From Aeromicrobium phoceense (GTDB lineage: Bacteria; Actinomycetota; Actinomycetes; Propionibacteriales; Nocardioidaceae), in the NCBI RefSeq assembly GCF_013868155.1, contig NZ_JACEOG010000001.1:248001-312000 (forward strand): a stretch of 64,000 nt of DNA, given 5' to 3'. Below are positions 9,037 through 19,939 of the stretch, piece after piece. Position numbers and translations under genes: made by a program. Each line of letters starts with the position of its first letter. Positions within the stretch are counted from its first letter, which is position 1. The notes beneath the pieces are model-generated. The model made no database searches and had not been told where the DNA came from. It saw nothing but the letters and a program-made list of their open reading frames with translations.

Positions 9037-10560
9037 TCAGAAGAAGCCGAGAGCGTTGGGCGAGTAGCTGACGAGGAGGCTCTTCGTCTGCTGGTAGTGG
9101 TCGAGCATCTGGCGGTGGTTCTCGCGCCCGATCCCGGAGTTCTTGTAGCCGCCGAACGCCGCGTGCGCGGGGTACTGGTGGTAGCAGTTCGTCCAGACGC
9201 GGCCGGCCTCGATCGTCCGGCCCGCGCGGTAGGCGGTGCTGGTGTCGCGGCTCCACACGCCGGCGCCGAGACCGTAGAGCGTGTCGTTGGCGATGCCCAT
9301 CGCGTCGTCGAAGTCGTCGAAGCCGGTCACCGAGACGACCGGGCCGAAGATCTCCTCCTGGAAGATGCGCATCTTGTTGTGGCCCTGGAAGATCGTCGGC
9401 GCCACGTAGTAGCCGCCCGACAGGTCGCCGCCGAGGTCGACGCGCTCGCCGCCGGTGATGATGCGGGCTCCCTCCTCCACGCCGATCTGGATATAGGACA
9501 GGATCTTCTCGAGCTGGTCGTTGCTCGCCTGCGCGCCGATCATCGTCTCGGTGTCCAGCGGGTTGCCCTGCTTGATCGCCTTGGTGCGCTCGGTCGCTGC
9601 GGGCAGGAACTGCTCGAGGATCGAGTTCTGGACGAGCGCGCGGCTGGGGCACGTGCAGACCTCGCCCTGGTTGAGGGCGAACATCGTGAATCCCTCGAGC
9701 GCCTTGTCGTAGAACGCGTCGTCCGCGCTCGCGACGTCCTCGAAGAAGATGTTCGGGCTCTTGCCGCCCAGCTCGAGGGTGACGGGGATGAGGTTCTGCG
9801 CCGCGTTCTGCATGATGAGCCGGCCCGTGGTCGTCTCGCCGGTGAACGCGATCTTGCGGATGCGGCTGCTGGCCGCCAGCGGGGCGCCGGCCTCGGCACC
9901 GAAGCCGTTGACCACGTTGAGGACGCCCGGGGGAAGCAGGTCGGCGATCAGCTCCATCAGCAGCATGATGGACGCCGGCGTCTGCTCGGCGGGCTTGAGG
10001 ACGATCGCGTTGCCGGCCGCGAGCGCCGGAGCGAGCTTCCACACGGCCATCAGCAGCGGGAAGTTCCACGGGATGATCTGGCCGACGACGCCGAGCGGCT
10101 CGTGGAAGTGGTACGCGACCGTGTCCTCGTCGATCTGGCTGATCGAGCCCTCCTGGGCGCGGATGCAGCCGGCGAAGTACCGGAAGTGGTCCACCGCGAG
10201 CGGCAGGTCGGCGGCCATCGTCTCGCGGACGGGCTTGCCGTTGTCCCAGGTCTCGCCGACGGCCAGCATCTCGAGGTTCTCCTCGATGCGGTCGGCGATC
10301 TTGTTGAGGATGATCGCCCGCTCGGTCGTGGACGTCTTGCCCCATGCCGGCGCGGCCGCGTGGGCGGCGTCCAGCGCGGCCTCGATGTCCTCGGCGGTTC
10401 CTCGGGCGACCTCGCAGAACACCTGGCCGTTGACCGGGGAGACGTTCTCGAAGTACTGGCCCTTGGCAGGGGCGACGTACTCGCCGCCGATCCAGTGGTC
10501 GTAGCGCGGCTTGTAGGAGACGACGCTGCCCTCGGTGCCGGGCGCTGCGTAGACGGCCAT
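9037..10560 (-). CDS. NAD-dependent aldehyde dehydrogenase (acetaldehyde dehydrogenase type)
   Basis: 507 residues, oxidising an aldehyde to its acid. Conserved pieces are the nucleotide-binding [18 protein letters not shown], the glutamate motif [14 protein letters not shown], and the catalytic cysteine region [12 protein letters not shown]. The two cysteines and overall sequence are typical of the ExaC/AldA acetaldehyde dehydrogenase group, which also takes other short aldehydes. AAGGAG lies eight bases before the ATG. A perfect CRP-type palindrome at 10589-10604 lies just upstream, and the GAF regulator gene follows on the same strand. Confidence 0.93.
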   Translation of the reverse strand: MAVYAAPGTEGSVVSYKPRYDHWIGGEYVAPAKGQYFENVSPVNGQVFCEVARGTAEDIEAALDAAHAAAPAWGKTSTTERAIILNKIADRIEENLEMLAVGETWDNGKPVRETMAADLPLAVDHFRYFAGCIRAQEGSISQIDEDTVAYHFHEPLGVVGQIIPWNFPLLMAVWKLAPALAAGNAIVLKPAEQTPASIMLLMELIADLLPPGVLNVVNGFGAEAGAPLAASSRIRKIAFTGETTTGRLIMQNAAQNLIPVTLELGGKSPNIFFEDVASADDAFYDKALEGFTMFALNQGEVCTCPSRALVQNSILEQFLPAATERTKAIKQGNPLDTETMIGAQASNDQLEKILSYIQIGVEEGARIITGGERVDLGGDLSGGYYVAPTIFQGHNKMRIFQEEIFGPVVSVTGFDDFDDAMGIANDTLYGLGAGVWSRDTSTAYRAGRTIEAGRVWTNCYHQYPAHAAFGGYKNSGIGRENHRQMLDHYQQTKSLLVSYSPNALGFF

Positions 10561-10588
10561 AGTGCTGACTCCTTCGTCGGGGGACGGA

Positions 10589-10604
10589 TGTGAGGGGGCT
10601 CACA
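10589..10604. promoter_or_regulatory. CRP/GlxR-type operator upstream of the aldehyde dehydrogenase
   Basis: TGTGA-GGGGGC-TCACA, a perfect match to the CRP/GlxR consensus halves with a six-base centre. It is 28 bases upstream of the aldehyde dehydrogenase ATG, a position where a bound regulator would overlap the core promoter. Confidence 0.7.
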
Positions 10605-10627
10605 CCGCATGGCCCGACGGTAGGCAG

Positions 10628-10639
10628 CGCAACGTTGCG
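10628..10639. promoter_or_regulatory. 12-bp palindrome between the regulator stop and the dehydrogenase operator
   Basis: CGCAACGTTGCG, a perfect 12-bp palindrome, followed closely by ACGTACGT at 10643-10650. It could be the operator of the adjacent GAF regulator or part of the regulator gene's 3' end structure. The sequence alone does not decide. Confidence 0.35.
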
Positions 10640-10654
10640 TGAACGTACGTCCGG

Positions 10655-11953
10655 TCAGCCGAGCTCGGCGTCGAGCCGCTCGAGGTGGTCGGCGACCTGC
10701 GCGAAACGGGGTGAGGACTCGGGCAGGACGCGGGCGATGCGCTCCCAGACCTCGAAGTCGTCACGGCCGTGCCCGGTGTCGGCGAACGGGAGCAGCGCGT
10801 CGGGGTCGTCGCAGACGAGCAGGTGCGAGCGCACCAGCTGGTGCAGGTCGTCGCGGGCCGCCACCACCGCGGGCGCCTGCGAGTCGGGCAGGATCGGCCC
10901 GCGGTAGCGCGCGACGGCCTGGCGCAGCCGACCGGCGGCGAGGTCGTCGCGGATCCGCTGGGCATCGGTGTCCACCGCCCCGGCGAACCGGTACGGCCGC
11001 GACTCCAGGCGCACGCCGCCGAGGACCTGACGCAGCCGGGACAGCTCGGCGCGGATCGTCACCTCGGGCAGCTCGTCGTCGCTGAGCGCGACCGCCAGCT
11101 CGGCGGTGGTCAGGCCGCGGTCGGCCGCGGCCACGAGCAGCGCGATCTCACTGTGACGGGCGCTGAGCCGGGTGGTGGTCGTCCCGTGGTGCAGCAGCGC
11201 CCCACGGACGCCCAGCACGTCGATCCGCGGGCGCCTCACTCCGGGGCTGGGACTCGTGCGCGACGCCGCCGCACCGCGGACGCGCTCCAGGCGCAGCTCG
11301 GCCTCGACCGCCGCCGCCGTGGCGCGGACCAGTCCCAGGCTCGTCGCGCTCGCGACCTCGGCGCCCCCCGTGAGGTCGATGACCCCGAGGACGGCCCCCG
11401 TGTCGGGGTCGTGCACCGGCGCGGCCGAGCAGCTCCAGGGCGTCACCTGACGGGCGAGGTGCTCGGGCCCCAGCAGCGACACGGCGCGATCGAGCGCCAG
11501 TGCGGTGCCCGGCGCGTTGGTGCCGGCACTGGCCTCGCTCCAGTCGGCGCCCGGCACGAAGTTCATCTCCTCGGCCATGCGGCGCAACTGCGCGGCCCCT
11601 TCGACCCACAGCAGCTGGCCCGCGGCGTCGCTCACGGCGACCAGCAGGCCGGCGTCGGCCGCACTCTCGACGAGCAGCCGCCGCACGACGGGCATCCCGG
11701 CGGCCAGCGGGTGGTCGCGACGGATCTCCTCCAGCCGGGAGGAGTCCAGCGTGATCGCCGCGAGGGCGCGCTCGGGGTCGAGCCCGCCGAGCAGGCTGCG
11801 CCGCCACGACTCGCTGACCACCGACCGGACAGGGCCGTCGACGGCTCCCGTGGACAGGAAGGAGTCGTGGGCGTCGTGCAGCGCCCGCGCCAACGCGTCG
11901 GGATCGACTCCCGGCGGTACGGCGAAGGGCGATTCGGTGGGCCCCGGCGGCAT
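10655..11953 (-). CDS. GAF-domain transcriptional regulator with C-terminal winged-helix/BTAD-like region
   Basis: 432 residues. The N-terminal half (about 30-240) resembles the sensory part of AcoR-type activators: VSESWRRSLLGG, a GAF-like segment, and GTNAPGTALALDR ... HLARQVTPWSCSAAPVHDP. Instead of an AAA+ sigma-54 domain, the C-terminal half holds a probable winged helix (TTAELAVALSDDELPEV, then RAELSRLRQVLGG) and a helical tail like that of SARP/BTAD proteins. It probably controls the downstream aldehyde dehydrogenase-DUF779 genes. ATG 11953 has AGGA eight bases upstream; a perfect CRP-type site lies just beyond. Confidence 0.82.
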   Translation of the reverse strand: MPPGPTESPFAVPPGVDPDALARALHDAHDSFLSTGAVDGPVRSVVSESWRRSLLGGLDPERALAAITLDSSRLEEIRRDHPLAAGMPVVRRLLVESAADAGLLVAVSDAAGQLLWVEGAAQLRRMAEEMNFVPGADWSEASAGTNAPGTALALDRAVSLLGPEHLARQVTPWSCSAAPVHDPDTGAVLGVIDLTGGAEVASATSLGLVRATAAAVEAELRLERVRGAAASRTSPSPGVRRPRIDVLGVRGALLHHGTTTTRLSARHSEIALLVAAADRGLTTAELAVALSDDELPEVTIRAELSRLRQVLGGVRLESRPYRFAGAVDTDAQRIRDDLAAGRLRQAVARYRGPILPDSQAPAVVAARDDLHQLVRSHLLVCDDPDALLPFADTGHGRDDFEVWERIARVLPESSPRFAQVADHLERLDAELG

Positions 11954-11974
11954 GGGGTGAATCCTAGCGGGGAG

Positions 11975-11990
11975 TGTGAACCAGGTCACA
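11975..11990. promoter_or_regulatory. CRP/GlxR-type operator upstream of the GAF regulator
   Basis: TGTGA-ACCAGG-TCACA, extended by a matching G/C pair on each side. It is 21 bases upstream of the regulator's ATG, mirroring the site in front of the aldehyde dehydrogenase. Confidence 0.7.
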
Positions 11991-12010
11991 CGGAGCGGCC
12001 GCCACCCCCG

Positions 12011-13201
12011 TCACGACCCGGCGACGACGCCTCGCTCCCGCAACAGGCCTACCACGGCCTCGACGCACTCCCCCACCCCCATGAGCGACGTGTCGATCGT
12101 GAGGTCTGCGTCGTGGGGGCGCTCGTACGGCGAGTCGATCCCGGTGAAGTCGCGGATGAGGCCGGCGCGCGCCTTGGCGTAGAGGCCCTTGCGATCGCGG
12201 GCCTCGGCGACGACCAGCGGCGTGGCCACGTGGACGACCAGGAACTGCGAGCGCGGCTCGACGCGCTCGCGCATCGCCCGACGCACCGAGGCGAAGGGAG
12301 CGATGGGAGCGCACACGGCCAGGCCGCCGGCCTCGGCGACCCGGGCACCGACCCACGCGATCCGGGTCAGGTTCCTGGCGCGGTCCTCCCGGCTGTACCC
12401 GAGCCCGTCGGACAGCTCACGGCGCACGTCGTCGCCGTCGAGCAGGACCGCGTGTGCCAGGCCGCGGGCGATGACCGCCTCCACCACGGCACGCCCCACG
12501 GTCGACTTGCCGGCGCCGGAGAGCCCCGTGAGCAGCAGCACGGCACCGCGGGCCTCCCGCACGCCGGGCCTGCGGAAGTCGAGCGGGTCCCGGACCCCGA
12601 GGGAGCGCAGGGCGATCGCGAGCACCTCCTGCGAGGTCGTGGTCTCGCTGACGGCGGGGGCCGGGAGGTACCAGGCCGCGGCGTTCGGCACCTGCTCGGC
12701 ACAGCGGCGCAGCTCCTCCATGAGGGCCATGTCGCCGGCCCAGGCGTCGTCGCCGACGCCGACCAGGGCGAGCGGGCGGCCCGCCGCGAGGTCCACGGCG
12801 CGCAGGACGTCGGCAGCGCCGACCCGACCACCGAAGAGCGCCACGACGTGGTCGCCGAGGTTCACCGGCACGACGAGGCGGGACCCACGGGCCGGAGGGT
12901 GCTCGGCGGCCCGCACGGCCCGCAGCCGGCCCGCCAGCCACGTGGTGCCGTCGTCGTTGGGGCGGGTGTCGGTCAGCACGAGCACGGCCAGCGGCGTGTT
13001 GTCGGGATCGGTCAGCGTCAGCGACCCCTGGGCCACCGCCTCACGGGCCGCGTCGGCCGGGACCGCGAGGTTGGCCTCCAGCGGCCAGTCCGCCGGGACC
13101 CGTCCGGGCAGGCAGTAGCCGTCGACCGCGTCGAGGAACCCGCCCAGGATCAGCTCGAGCCCGTCGAGCTGGTGGCCGCGCAGCACCGCGTCGGCGCTCA
13201 C
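12011..13201 (-). CDS. cysC: adenylyl-sulfate (APS) kinase with ATP-sulfurylase-like N-terminal extension
   Basis: About 396 residues. The C-terminal ~175 are a full APS kinase: P-loop [35 protein letters not shown], and [13 protein letters not shown]. It phosphorylates APS to PAPS. The N-terminal ~215 residues begin like the PUA-like domain of ATP sulfurylase ([18 protein letters not shown] ... PLAVLVLTD) but lack its catalytic HxGH motif, so this part is probably structural. The start is uncertain: GTG 13201 gives the family-like N-terminus; GTG 13246 is also in frame. It is divergent from cysDN, which supplies APS. Confidence 0.82.
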   Translation of the reverse strand: MSADAVLRGHQLDGLELILGGFLDAVDGYCLPGRVPADWPLEANLAVPADAAREAVAQGSLTLTDPDNTPLAVLVLTDTRPNDDGTTWLAGRLRAVRAAEHPPARGSRLVVPVNLGDHVVALFGGRVGAADVLRAVDLAAGRPLALVGVGDDAWAGDMALMEELRRCAEQVPNAAAWYLPAPAVSETTTSQEVLAIALRSLGVRDPLDFRRPGVREARGAVLLLTGLSGAGKSTVGRAVVEAVIARGLAHAVLLDGDDVRRELSDGLGYSREDRARNLTRIAWVGARVAEAGGLAVCAPIAPFASVRRAMRERVEPRSQFLVVHVATPLVVAEARDRKGLYAKARAGLIRDFTGIDSPYERPHDADLTIDTSLMGVGECVEAVVGLLRERGVVAGS

Positions 13202-13358
13202 CCGGGGCCCGCACTGTCCACGAAGTGGTCGCGTCCGGGGAGCCACGGGTCCATGGGCGACGATTGTGGCACAGCCGATGCCTGCTGTCGGCCGCACGAG
13301 AATGCCCAGCGGCCGCGTCCCCGCAGCACCGCTCGACCCCATGGGGAGGAACACGTCG

Positions 13359-14279
13359 ATGACCGACACGCGTGAGTCGCGTCGCTACGGCATGAGCCAG
13401 CTCGACCATCTCGAGGCCGAGGCGATCTACATCATCCGCGAGCTCGTCGCGGAGAACGAGCGGCCCGCCCTGCTGTTCTCCGGCGGCAAGGACTCGGTCG
13501 TGATGCTCAACCTCGCGGTGCGCGCCTTCGCGCCCGGCCCGATTCCGTTCCCGGTGGTGCACATCGACACCGGGCACAACTTCGACGAGGTCCTCGAGTT
13601 CCGCGACCGCGTGGTGGAGCAGCTCGGCGTCCGGCTGATCGTCGGCTCGGTCCAGGACGCGATCGACGAGGGCTTCGTGCGCGAGGAGCCGAACGGCTCG
13701 CGCAACCGCATCCAGACGCCCGTCCTGATCCGCACCACCGAGCAGCACGGCCTCAGCGCCCTGTTCGGCGGCGCCCGGCGCGACGAGGAGAAGGCCCGCG
13801 CCAAGGAGCGCGTGTTCTCCTTCCGCGACGACTTCGGGCAGTGGGACCCCAAGAACCAGCGCCCCGAGCTGTGGTCGCTCTACAACGGCCGCATCCATCC
13901 GGGCGAGAGCATCCGCTGCTTCCCGCTGTCGAACTGGACCGAGCTGGACATCTGGCAGTACATCGCCCGCGAGGACATCGAGCTGCCCGACATCTACTAC
14001 GCCCAGAAGCGCGAGGTCTTCCTGCGCGGCGGCATGTACTTCACGATCAACCAGCACTGCCAGCCGCGCGACGACGAGGAGGTGTTCGTCGAGTCGGTCC
14101 GCTACCGCACCGTCGGCGACGCCACCCTGACCGCGGCGGTCCCCTCGACCGCCACCACGCCGGACGAGGTAGTGGCCGAGGTCGCCGCCACGCGCATCAC
14201 CGAGCGCGGCGCCACCCGCGGCGACGACAAGGTCAGTGAGGCTGCGATGGAGGATCGCAAGAAGGAGGGCTACTTCTGA
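13359..14279 (+). CDS. cysD: sulfate adenylyltransferase subunit 2
   Basis: 306-residue PP-loop ATP pyrophosphatase subunit of the heterodimeric ATP sulfurylase, which makes APS from ATP and sulfate. The PP-loop motif [13 protein letters not shown] is at about residue 42; [21 protein letters not shown] and the C-terminal [18 protein letters not shown] are family signatures. The ATG at 13359 has GGAGGA eight bases upstream; in-frame starts further up are ignored. Its stop overlaps the cysN start by one base (TGATG), implying coupled synthesis of the two subunits. Confidence 0.96.
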   Translation: MTDTRESRRYGMSQLDHLEAEAIYIIRELVAENERPALLFSGGKDSVVMLNLAVRAFAPGPIPFPVVHIDTGHNFDEVLEFRDRVVEQLGVRLIVGSVQDAIDEGFVREEPNGSRNRIQTPVLIRTTEQHGLSALFGGARRDEEKARAKERVFSFRDDFGQWDPKNQRPELWSLYNGRIHPGESIRCFPLSNWTELDIWQYIAREDIELPDIYYAQKREVFLRGGMYFTINQHCQPRDDEEVFVESVRYRTVGDATLTAAVPSTATTPDEVVAEVAATRITERGATRGDDKVSEAAMEDRKKEGYF

Positions 14280-15523
14280 TGGACATCCTGCGATTCGCCA
14301 CGGCCGGCTCGGTCGACGACGGCAAGAGCACCCTCATCGGCCGGCTGCTGTTCGACAGCAAGTCGATCTTCACCGACCAGCTCGAGGCCGTGGAGGCCAC
14401 GAGCGCCCAGCGTGGCGACGAGTACACCGACCTGGCGCTGCTCACCGACGGCCTGCGCGCCGAGCGCGAGCAGGGCATCACGATCGACGTGGCCTACCGC
14501 TACTTCTCGACGCCGAAGCGCAAGTTCATCATCGCGGACACGCCCGGGCACATCCAGTACACGCGCAACATGGTGACGGGCGCCTCCACCGCCGACCTCG
14601 CGATCATCCTCGTGGACGCCCGCAAGGGCCTGCAGGAGCAGAGCCGCCGCCACGCCACGCTCGTGTCGCTGCTGCGCGTGCCGCACGTCGTGCTGGCGAT
14701 CAACAAGATGGACCTCGTCGACTGGTCCGAGGACGTCTACAAGCGCATCAGCGACGAGTTCGTCGACTTCGCCGCGCGCCTGGAGTTCACCGACGTCACG
14801 ACGATCCCGCTCTCGGCGCTCACGGGCGACAACGTCGTCTCGCGCTCGGCCGAGATGGACTGGTTCGAGGGGCCGTCGCTGCTGCACCACCTGGAGAACG
14901 TCTACATCGCGAGCGACCGCAACCTCGTCGACGTGCGGTTCCCCGTGCAGTACGTCATCCGTCCCCAGAACGGCCAGGGCGACTACCGCGCGTTCGCGGG
15001 CCAGGTCGTCAGCGGCGTCATGCGCCCCGGCGACGAGGTGCTGGTGCTGCCCAGCGGGCTGCCCAGCCGGATCAAGGCGATCGACACCGCGCAGGGCGAG
15101 CTGGCCGAGGCGTTCGCGCCGATGTCGGTCACCGTGCGCCTCGAGGACGAGGTCGACGTGTCGCGCGGCGACATGATCGTGCGCCCCAACAACCAGCCGG
15201 TCGTCACCCAGGATCTCGACGCGATGGTCTGCTGGATGGACAGCGACGCCATGACCGTCGGCGGCAAGTACGCGATCAAGCACACCACCCGGTCGGCCCG
15301 CGCGCTGGTCAAGGAGATCAAGTACGAGCTCGACGTGAACACCCTGCACCGCAACCAGGCGCCGGGCAGCCTCGGGCTCAACGCGATCGGTCGCGTGGTG
15401 CTGCGTACCACGCAGCCGCTGATGGTCGATCCCTACCAGCGGAACCGGCAGTCGGGGTCGTTCATCCTCATCGACGAGGCCACGAACCGCACGGTCGGCG
15501 CGGGCACCATCACCGAGCACTGA
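14279..15523 (+). CDS. cysN: sulfate adenylyltransferase subunit 1 (GTPase)
   Basis: 414-residue translational-type GTPase that drives APS formation by CysD. G-motifs are clear: TAGSVDDGKSTLIGRLLFD (G1), DTPGHIQYTRNMVTGAS (G3) and INKMDLVDW (G4). The length fits stand-alone CysN rather than the CysNC fusion, consistent with the separate cysC gene upstream. It is followed by a strong hairpin terminator. Confidence 0.96.
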   Translation: MDILRFATAGSVDDGKSTLIGRLLFDSKSIFTDQLEAVEATSAQRGDEYTDLALLTDGLRAEREQGITIDVAYRYFSTPKRKFIIADTPGHIQYTRNMVTGASTADLAIILVDARKGLQEQSRRHATLVSLLRVPHVVLAINKMDLVDWSEDVYKRISDEFVDFAARLEFTDVTTIPLSALTGDNVVSRSAEMDWFEGPSLLHHLENVYIASDRNLVDVRFPVQYVIRPQNGQGDYRAFAGQVVSGVMRPGDEVLVLPSGLPSRIKAIDTAQGELAEAFAPMSVTVRLEDEVDVSRGDMIVRPNNQPVVTQDLDAMVCWMDSDAMTVGGKYAIKHTTRSARALVKEIKYELDVNTLHRNQAPGSLGLNAIGRVVLRTTQPLMVDPYQRNRQSGSFILIDEATNRTVGAGTITEH

Positions 15524-15546
15524 CCGGCGCTCCCGCCACACGCACA

Positions 15547-15582
15547 AGAACGGCCGTCGCCCCGAGGGGCGGCGGCCGTTCT
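15547..15582. terminator. bidirectional terminator between cysN and the sugar transferase
   Basis: Inverted repeat AGAACGGCCGTCGCCCC / GGGGCGGCGGCCGTTCT, pairing 16 bp (one G-U) around a CGAG loop. It sits between two convergent genes, so it probably ends both transcripts. Confidence 0.8.
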
Positions 15583-15599
15583 GCCGGGGGGCTCGTGTC

Positions 15600-17048
15600 C
15601 TACCAGGCGCCCTTGCGACCGAGGACCACGCCGACGGTCTTGAGCAGGATCGTCAGGTCCATCCGCAGGTTCCAGTTGTTGACGTACATCAGGTCGAGTC
15701 GGATCGACTCGTCCCACGAGAGGTTCGAGCGGCCGCTGACCTGCCACAGGCCGGTCATGCCGGGCTTGACGTGCAGCCGGCGCCACACCCACTGGCTGTA
15801 CTGCGACGTCTCGCTCTCGATGGCCGGGCGGGGGCCCACCAGCGCCATGTCGCCCAGCAGCACGTTGAACAGCTGGGGCAGCTCGTCGAGCGACGTCTGG
15901 CGCAGCATCCGGCCGACCCGGGTGACCCGGGGGTCCTGGGCCATCTTGAACAGCGGGCCCGCACCCTCGTTGAGCTCGCGCAGGTCCTCGACCCGCTGGT
16001 CGGCGTCGACCACCATCGTGCGGAACTTGAAGATCGTGAACGGCACGCCGTCCTTGCCCGTGCGCTCCTGCCGGTAGATGATCGGCCCCCGCGTGTCCAG
16101 GCGGATGCCCAGCGCGATGAGCGCCATCAGCGGCGCGCCGAACATGATCGCCAGCACCGCGAACGCACGGTCGAAGAAGGCCTTGATCGCCTGGCCCACG
16201 AGGTGGCTGTTCGGCGGGTCCAGGGCCAGCGCCAGCTGGTCGCCGACCCGGGTGGGCCGCACGAACTCGACGTAGTCGTTCATGTCGGTCAGCACGAGGC
16301 ACTCGATCTCGGCCCGCTGCAGGCCCCACGCGAGGTGACGCAGCGACGGGTCGCCCAGGGCCTGGTCGGCCGTGATGACCACCCGCGCCCCGTGGACGGT
16401 GCGCAGCAGCTTCGGGACGTCGCGGACCACGGAGTTCACCGTGGCGCTGCCCAGCGGCTGCGTGGAGTCCCACGTGCAGCGCCCGACGACGACGAGGTCG
16501 TGACGGTCCTCCCAGCGGGCCGCGAGCCGGTTGACCGCGTCGGCGGGACCCACCAGCAGCGTGGGCACCCGGCGCAGCGCCGTGCGGTGCACGAGCGCGG
16601 AGGCCACGATCAGCGAGGCGGTCACGCTCAGGACGACCACGGCGGCGCGCAGCTCGGCCGAGACGACGTCGGACAGGACGAGGGTGGCCAGCGCACCGAG
16701 CGCGAGGACCGCGATCAGTCGCTTGGCCGGACGCAGCGAACCCGCCCGCTCGTAGGCCGGCAGCGCGGCGAGGCTGAAGCCGAGCCACAGGACGACGCCG
16801 GCGGACAGGGCCGTGAGGGCCCCGGGCGCCATGCCGACGACGAGGCCGGCGACGATCGTTCCCGCGAGCACGACGAGGTGCCCGACGAGTCCCTGGCGGA
16901 CGAGTGCTTCCAGTGACGAACGCCCCGTGGGCATCGCCGTGAGTTCCCGGTGGACCGAAGGTGATCCGGTGCCGGGGTCGCTGGTGATGGGCTCCACCAG
17001 GCGCAGCGGAAGGACGGTTTCATCGCGCCCGTCGATCGCTGAAGTCAT
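15600..17048 (-). CDS. exopolysaccharide biosynthesis polyprenyl glycosylphosphotransferase
   Basis: 482 residues. The N-terminal part has four predicted membrane helices and a degenerate nucleotide-binding-like domain (TLLVGPADAVNRL ... VVVGRCTW). The C-terminal ~200 residues are a bacterial sugar transferase domain: FKFRTMVVDAD, RVGRMLRQTSLDELPQLFNV, GDMALVGPRP, HVKPGMTGLWQVSGR. Such enzymes load the first sugar-1-phosphate onto undecaprenyl phosphate to start capsule or exopolysaccharide assembly. No other glycan genes adjoin it apart from the beta-helix protein upstream. GGGGAG lies five bases before the ATG. Confidence 0.92.
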   Translation of the reverse strand: MTSAIDGRDETVLPLRLVEPITSDPGTGSPSVHRELTAMPTGRSSLEALVRQGLVGHLVVLAGTIVAGLVVGMAPGALTALSAGVVLWLGFSLAALPAYERAGSLRPAKRLIAVLALGALATLVLSDVVSAELRAAVVVLSVTASLIVASALVHRTALRRVPTLLVGPADAVNRLAARWEDRHDLVVVGRCTWDSTQPLGSATVNSVVRDVPKLLRTVHGARVVITADQALGDPSLRHLAWGLQRAEIECLVLTDMNDYVEFVRPTRVGDQLALALDPPNSHLVGQAIKAFFDRAFAVLAIMFGAPLMALIALGIRLDTRGPIIYRQERTGKDGVPFTIFKFRTMVVDADQRVEDLRELNEGAGPLFKMAQDPRVTRVGRMLRQTSLDELPQLFNVLLGDMALVGPRPAIESETSQYSQWVWRRLHVKPGMTGLWQVSGRSNLSWDESIRLDLMYVNNWNLRMDLTILLKTVGVVLGRKGAW

Positions 17049-17450
17049 GCCAACTCCCCAATGCGCACCTGCGGTGACGTGCTGCGGACCCCTCCGCCTC
17101 ACCGCGGCACACGTGCCGTCGTGTCTGCGTACTCAGCCAAGAGCGTCGTTGAGTGGTGCCGATACAAGCCCGTAGGCCAGCCCCCCGGCCCGGTTCCCCC
17201 GCACCCGATGTCTCCCTCCGCCGGATTCCCCCTCCGACGGCCACCGAATGACGTGATGCCCCTGTCTTTCCCCTCGAAAGTAGGCCATGCCGGGACGTGT
17301 GTCAGGGCATTCTGCAAATTCCCGCATGTAGCGCACGTCACATTTCCCCAGACTGCGGTTTGTCGCGATCCGTGCAGGCGAACGCATCGATTCGCGCACA
17401 AGCCTCAGGGGTAACTTGAAGTTTCCAGCATCAGAGGCGATTTCTTGGGC
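17049..17450 (-). promoter_or_regulatory. 402-base non-coding leader of the sugar transferase gene
   Basis: No credible gene is seen on either strand. The part near the sugar transferase is very G-rich on the minus strand; the distal part is more AT-rich and probably holds the promoter. A CRP-like site lies at 17327-17342. Short G-rich runs recall riboswitch or leader RNA elements, but no known class fits. Confidence 0.45.
17327..17342. promoter_or_regulatory. CRP/GlxR-like half-symmetric site
   Basis: TGTAG-CGCACG-TCACA: one perfect half and one half with two mismatches to TGTGA. It lies about 280 bases upstream of the sugar transferase start. The same TGTAG-N6-TCACA form recurs at 59500-59515. 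Confidence 0.4.
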
Positions 17451-18200
17451 TCATGGGGCGTCGTCGAACGACCACGTGGTTCCCTCACGCACCACACGTC
17501 CCGGTGACCCCGCCACCACCACGTTCGGAGGCACTTTCTGACCCCGCACGACGGCCCTCAGACCGACGCAGACGTGGTCGCCGATCTCGACGTGGCCCGA
17601 GACGACCGACTCACGGCACAGCCACACGTGGTGACCGATGCGGATCGTGGCGCCGAAGGGGTTGATCCGCTCCCCCGTGACCGCGTCCTCGAGCCGGTGC
17701 ATGTCGTCGGTGGCGATGTAGACCCCGGCCGCCCACAGCTGGTCGCCCGCGGCCACGACACGGCCGCCGTTGCGCGCGTCGACGACGGGCGACCGGGTGG
17801 CCACGAGGGGCCCGTGCAGGACGATCGAGGAGCCCGGACCGCAGTACAGCTCCCCCGCCGTGAGCACGACGCGCTCGTCGAGGAAGACGGTCGCCTCGTT
17901 CCCGCCGACGAGCAGCGACGTCAGGTGGTCCATCGGCGCACCGACCACGATCAGCGCGTCCTGGAAGTAGAAGGTGGTCAGCGCCGCGACGACGTGGTCG
18001 GGCAGCCGCGCCCCGGGCGCCGCGTACAGCGCGTTGCCGAGGTCGTTCCACCAGGAGGGCAGCGGCCCGTCCATCCGCCGCCAGTCGAGCGCGTCGAGAC
18101 GGGCAGGGTCCACGCCGGCGGCCACGAGCCGGTCCCGGTGATCGGGCGTCATCGCGTCGTCGGTCCGGGACAGGTCGAGCCAGGAGGTCACGCCGGACAT
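17451..18200 (-). CDS. left-handed beta-helix (acyltransferase-like) protein
   Basis: 249 residues. Residues about 90-240 show hexapeptide-type repeats (GGNEATVFLDERVVLTAG, GATIRIGHHVWLCRESVVSG, HVEIGDHVCVGLRAVVRG), the fold of serine O-acetyltransferases and sugar acetyltransferases. The N-terminal ~80 residues are not recognised. The ending VAGSPGRVVREG is typical of such transferases. Its neighbour is a polysaccharide initiation enzyme, so sugar or capsule O-acetylation is a reasonable guess. ATG 18200 was chosen; an upstream in-frame start would overlap the groEL terminator. Confidence 0.72.
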   Translation of the reverse strand: MSGVTSWLDLSRTDDAMTPDHRDRLVAAGVDPARLDALDWRRMDGPLPSWWNDLGNALYAAPGARLPDHVVAALTTFYFQDALIVVGAPMDHLTSLLVGGNEATVFLDERVVLTAGELYCGPGSSIVLHGPLVATRSPVVDARNGGRVVAAGDQLWAAGVYIATDDMHRLEDAVTGERINPFGATIRIGHHVWLCRESVVSGHVEIGDHVCVGLRAVVRGQKVPPNVVVAGSPGRVVREGTTWSFDDAP

Positions 18201-18220
18201 CCTCGCACCCCCGGACGCAC

Positions 18221-18253
18221 GGAACCCCGGCACCTGTGAGGTGCCGGGGTCCC
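18221..18253 (-). terminator. groEL terminator hairpin
   Basis: ACCCCGGCACCT-GTG-AGGTGCCGGGGT, a perfect 12-bp stem with three further pairs outside one mismatch. It begins 15 bases after the groEL stop codon and precedes the beta-helix gene on the same strand. Confidence 0.75.
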
Positions 18254-18268
18254 GTGGAACAGCTGGGA

Positions 18269-19939
<1,671 letters not shown>

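Noticed and set aside
13202..13369. Longer N-terminus for the APS kinase, starting at 13369
   Set aside because: It would run through the cysD ribosome-binding site and start codon, and the extra residues do not resemble the family.
17049..17450. Possible c-di-AMP (ydaO-type) riboswitch before the sugar transferase
   Set aside because: GGGGGAATCC and CGGGGGAACC look like pieces of that class, but they occur in the wrong order and the conserved pairing partners could not be found.
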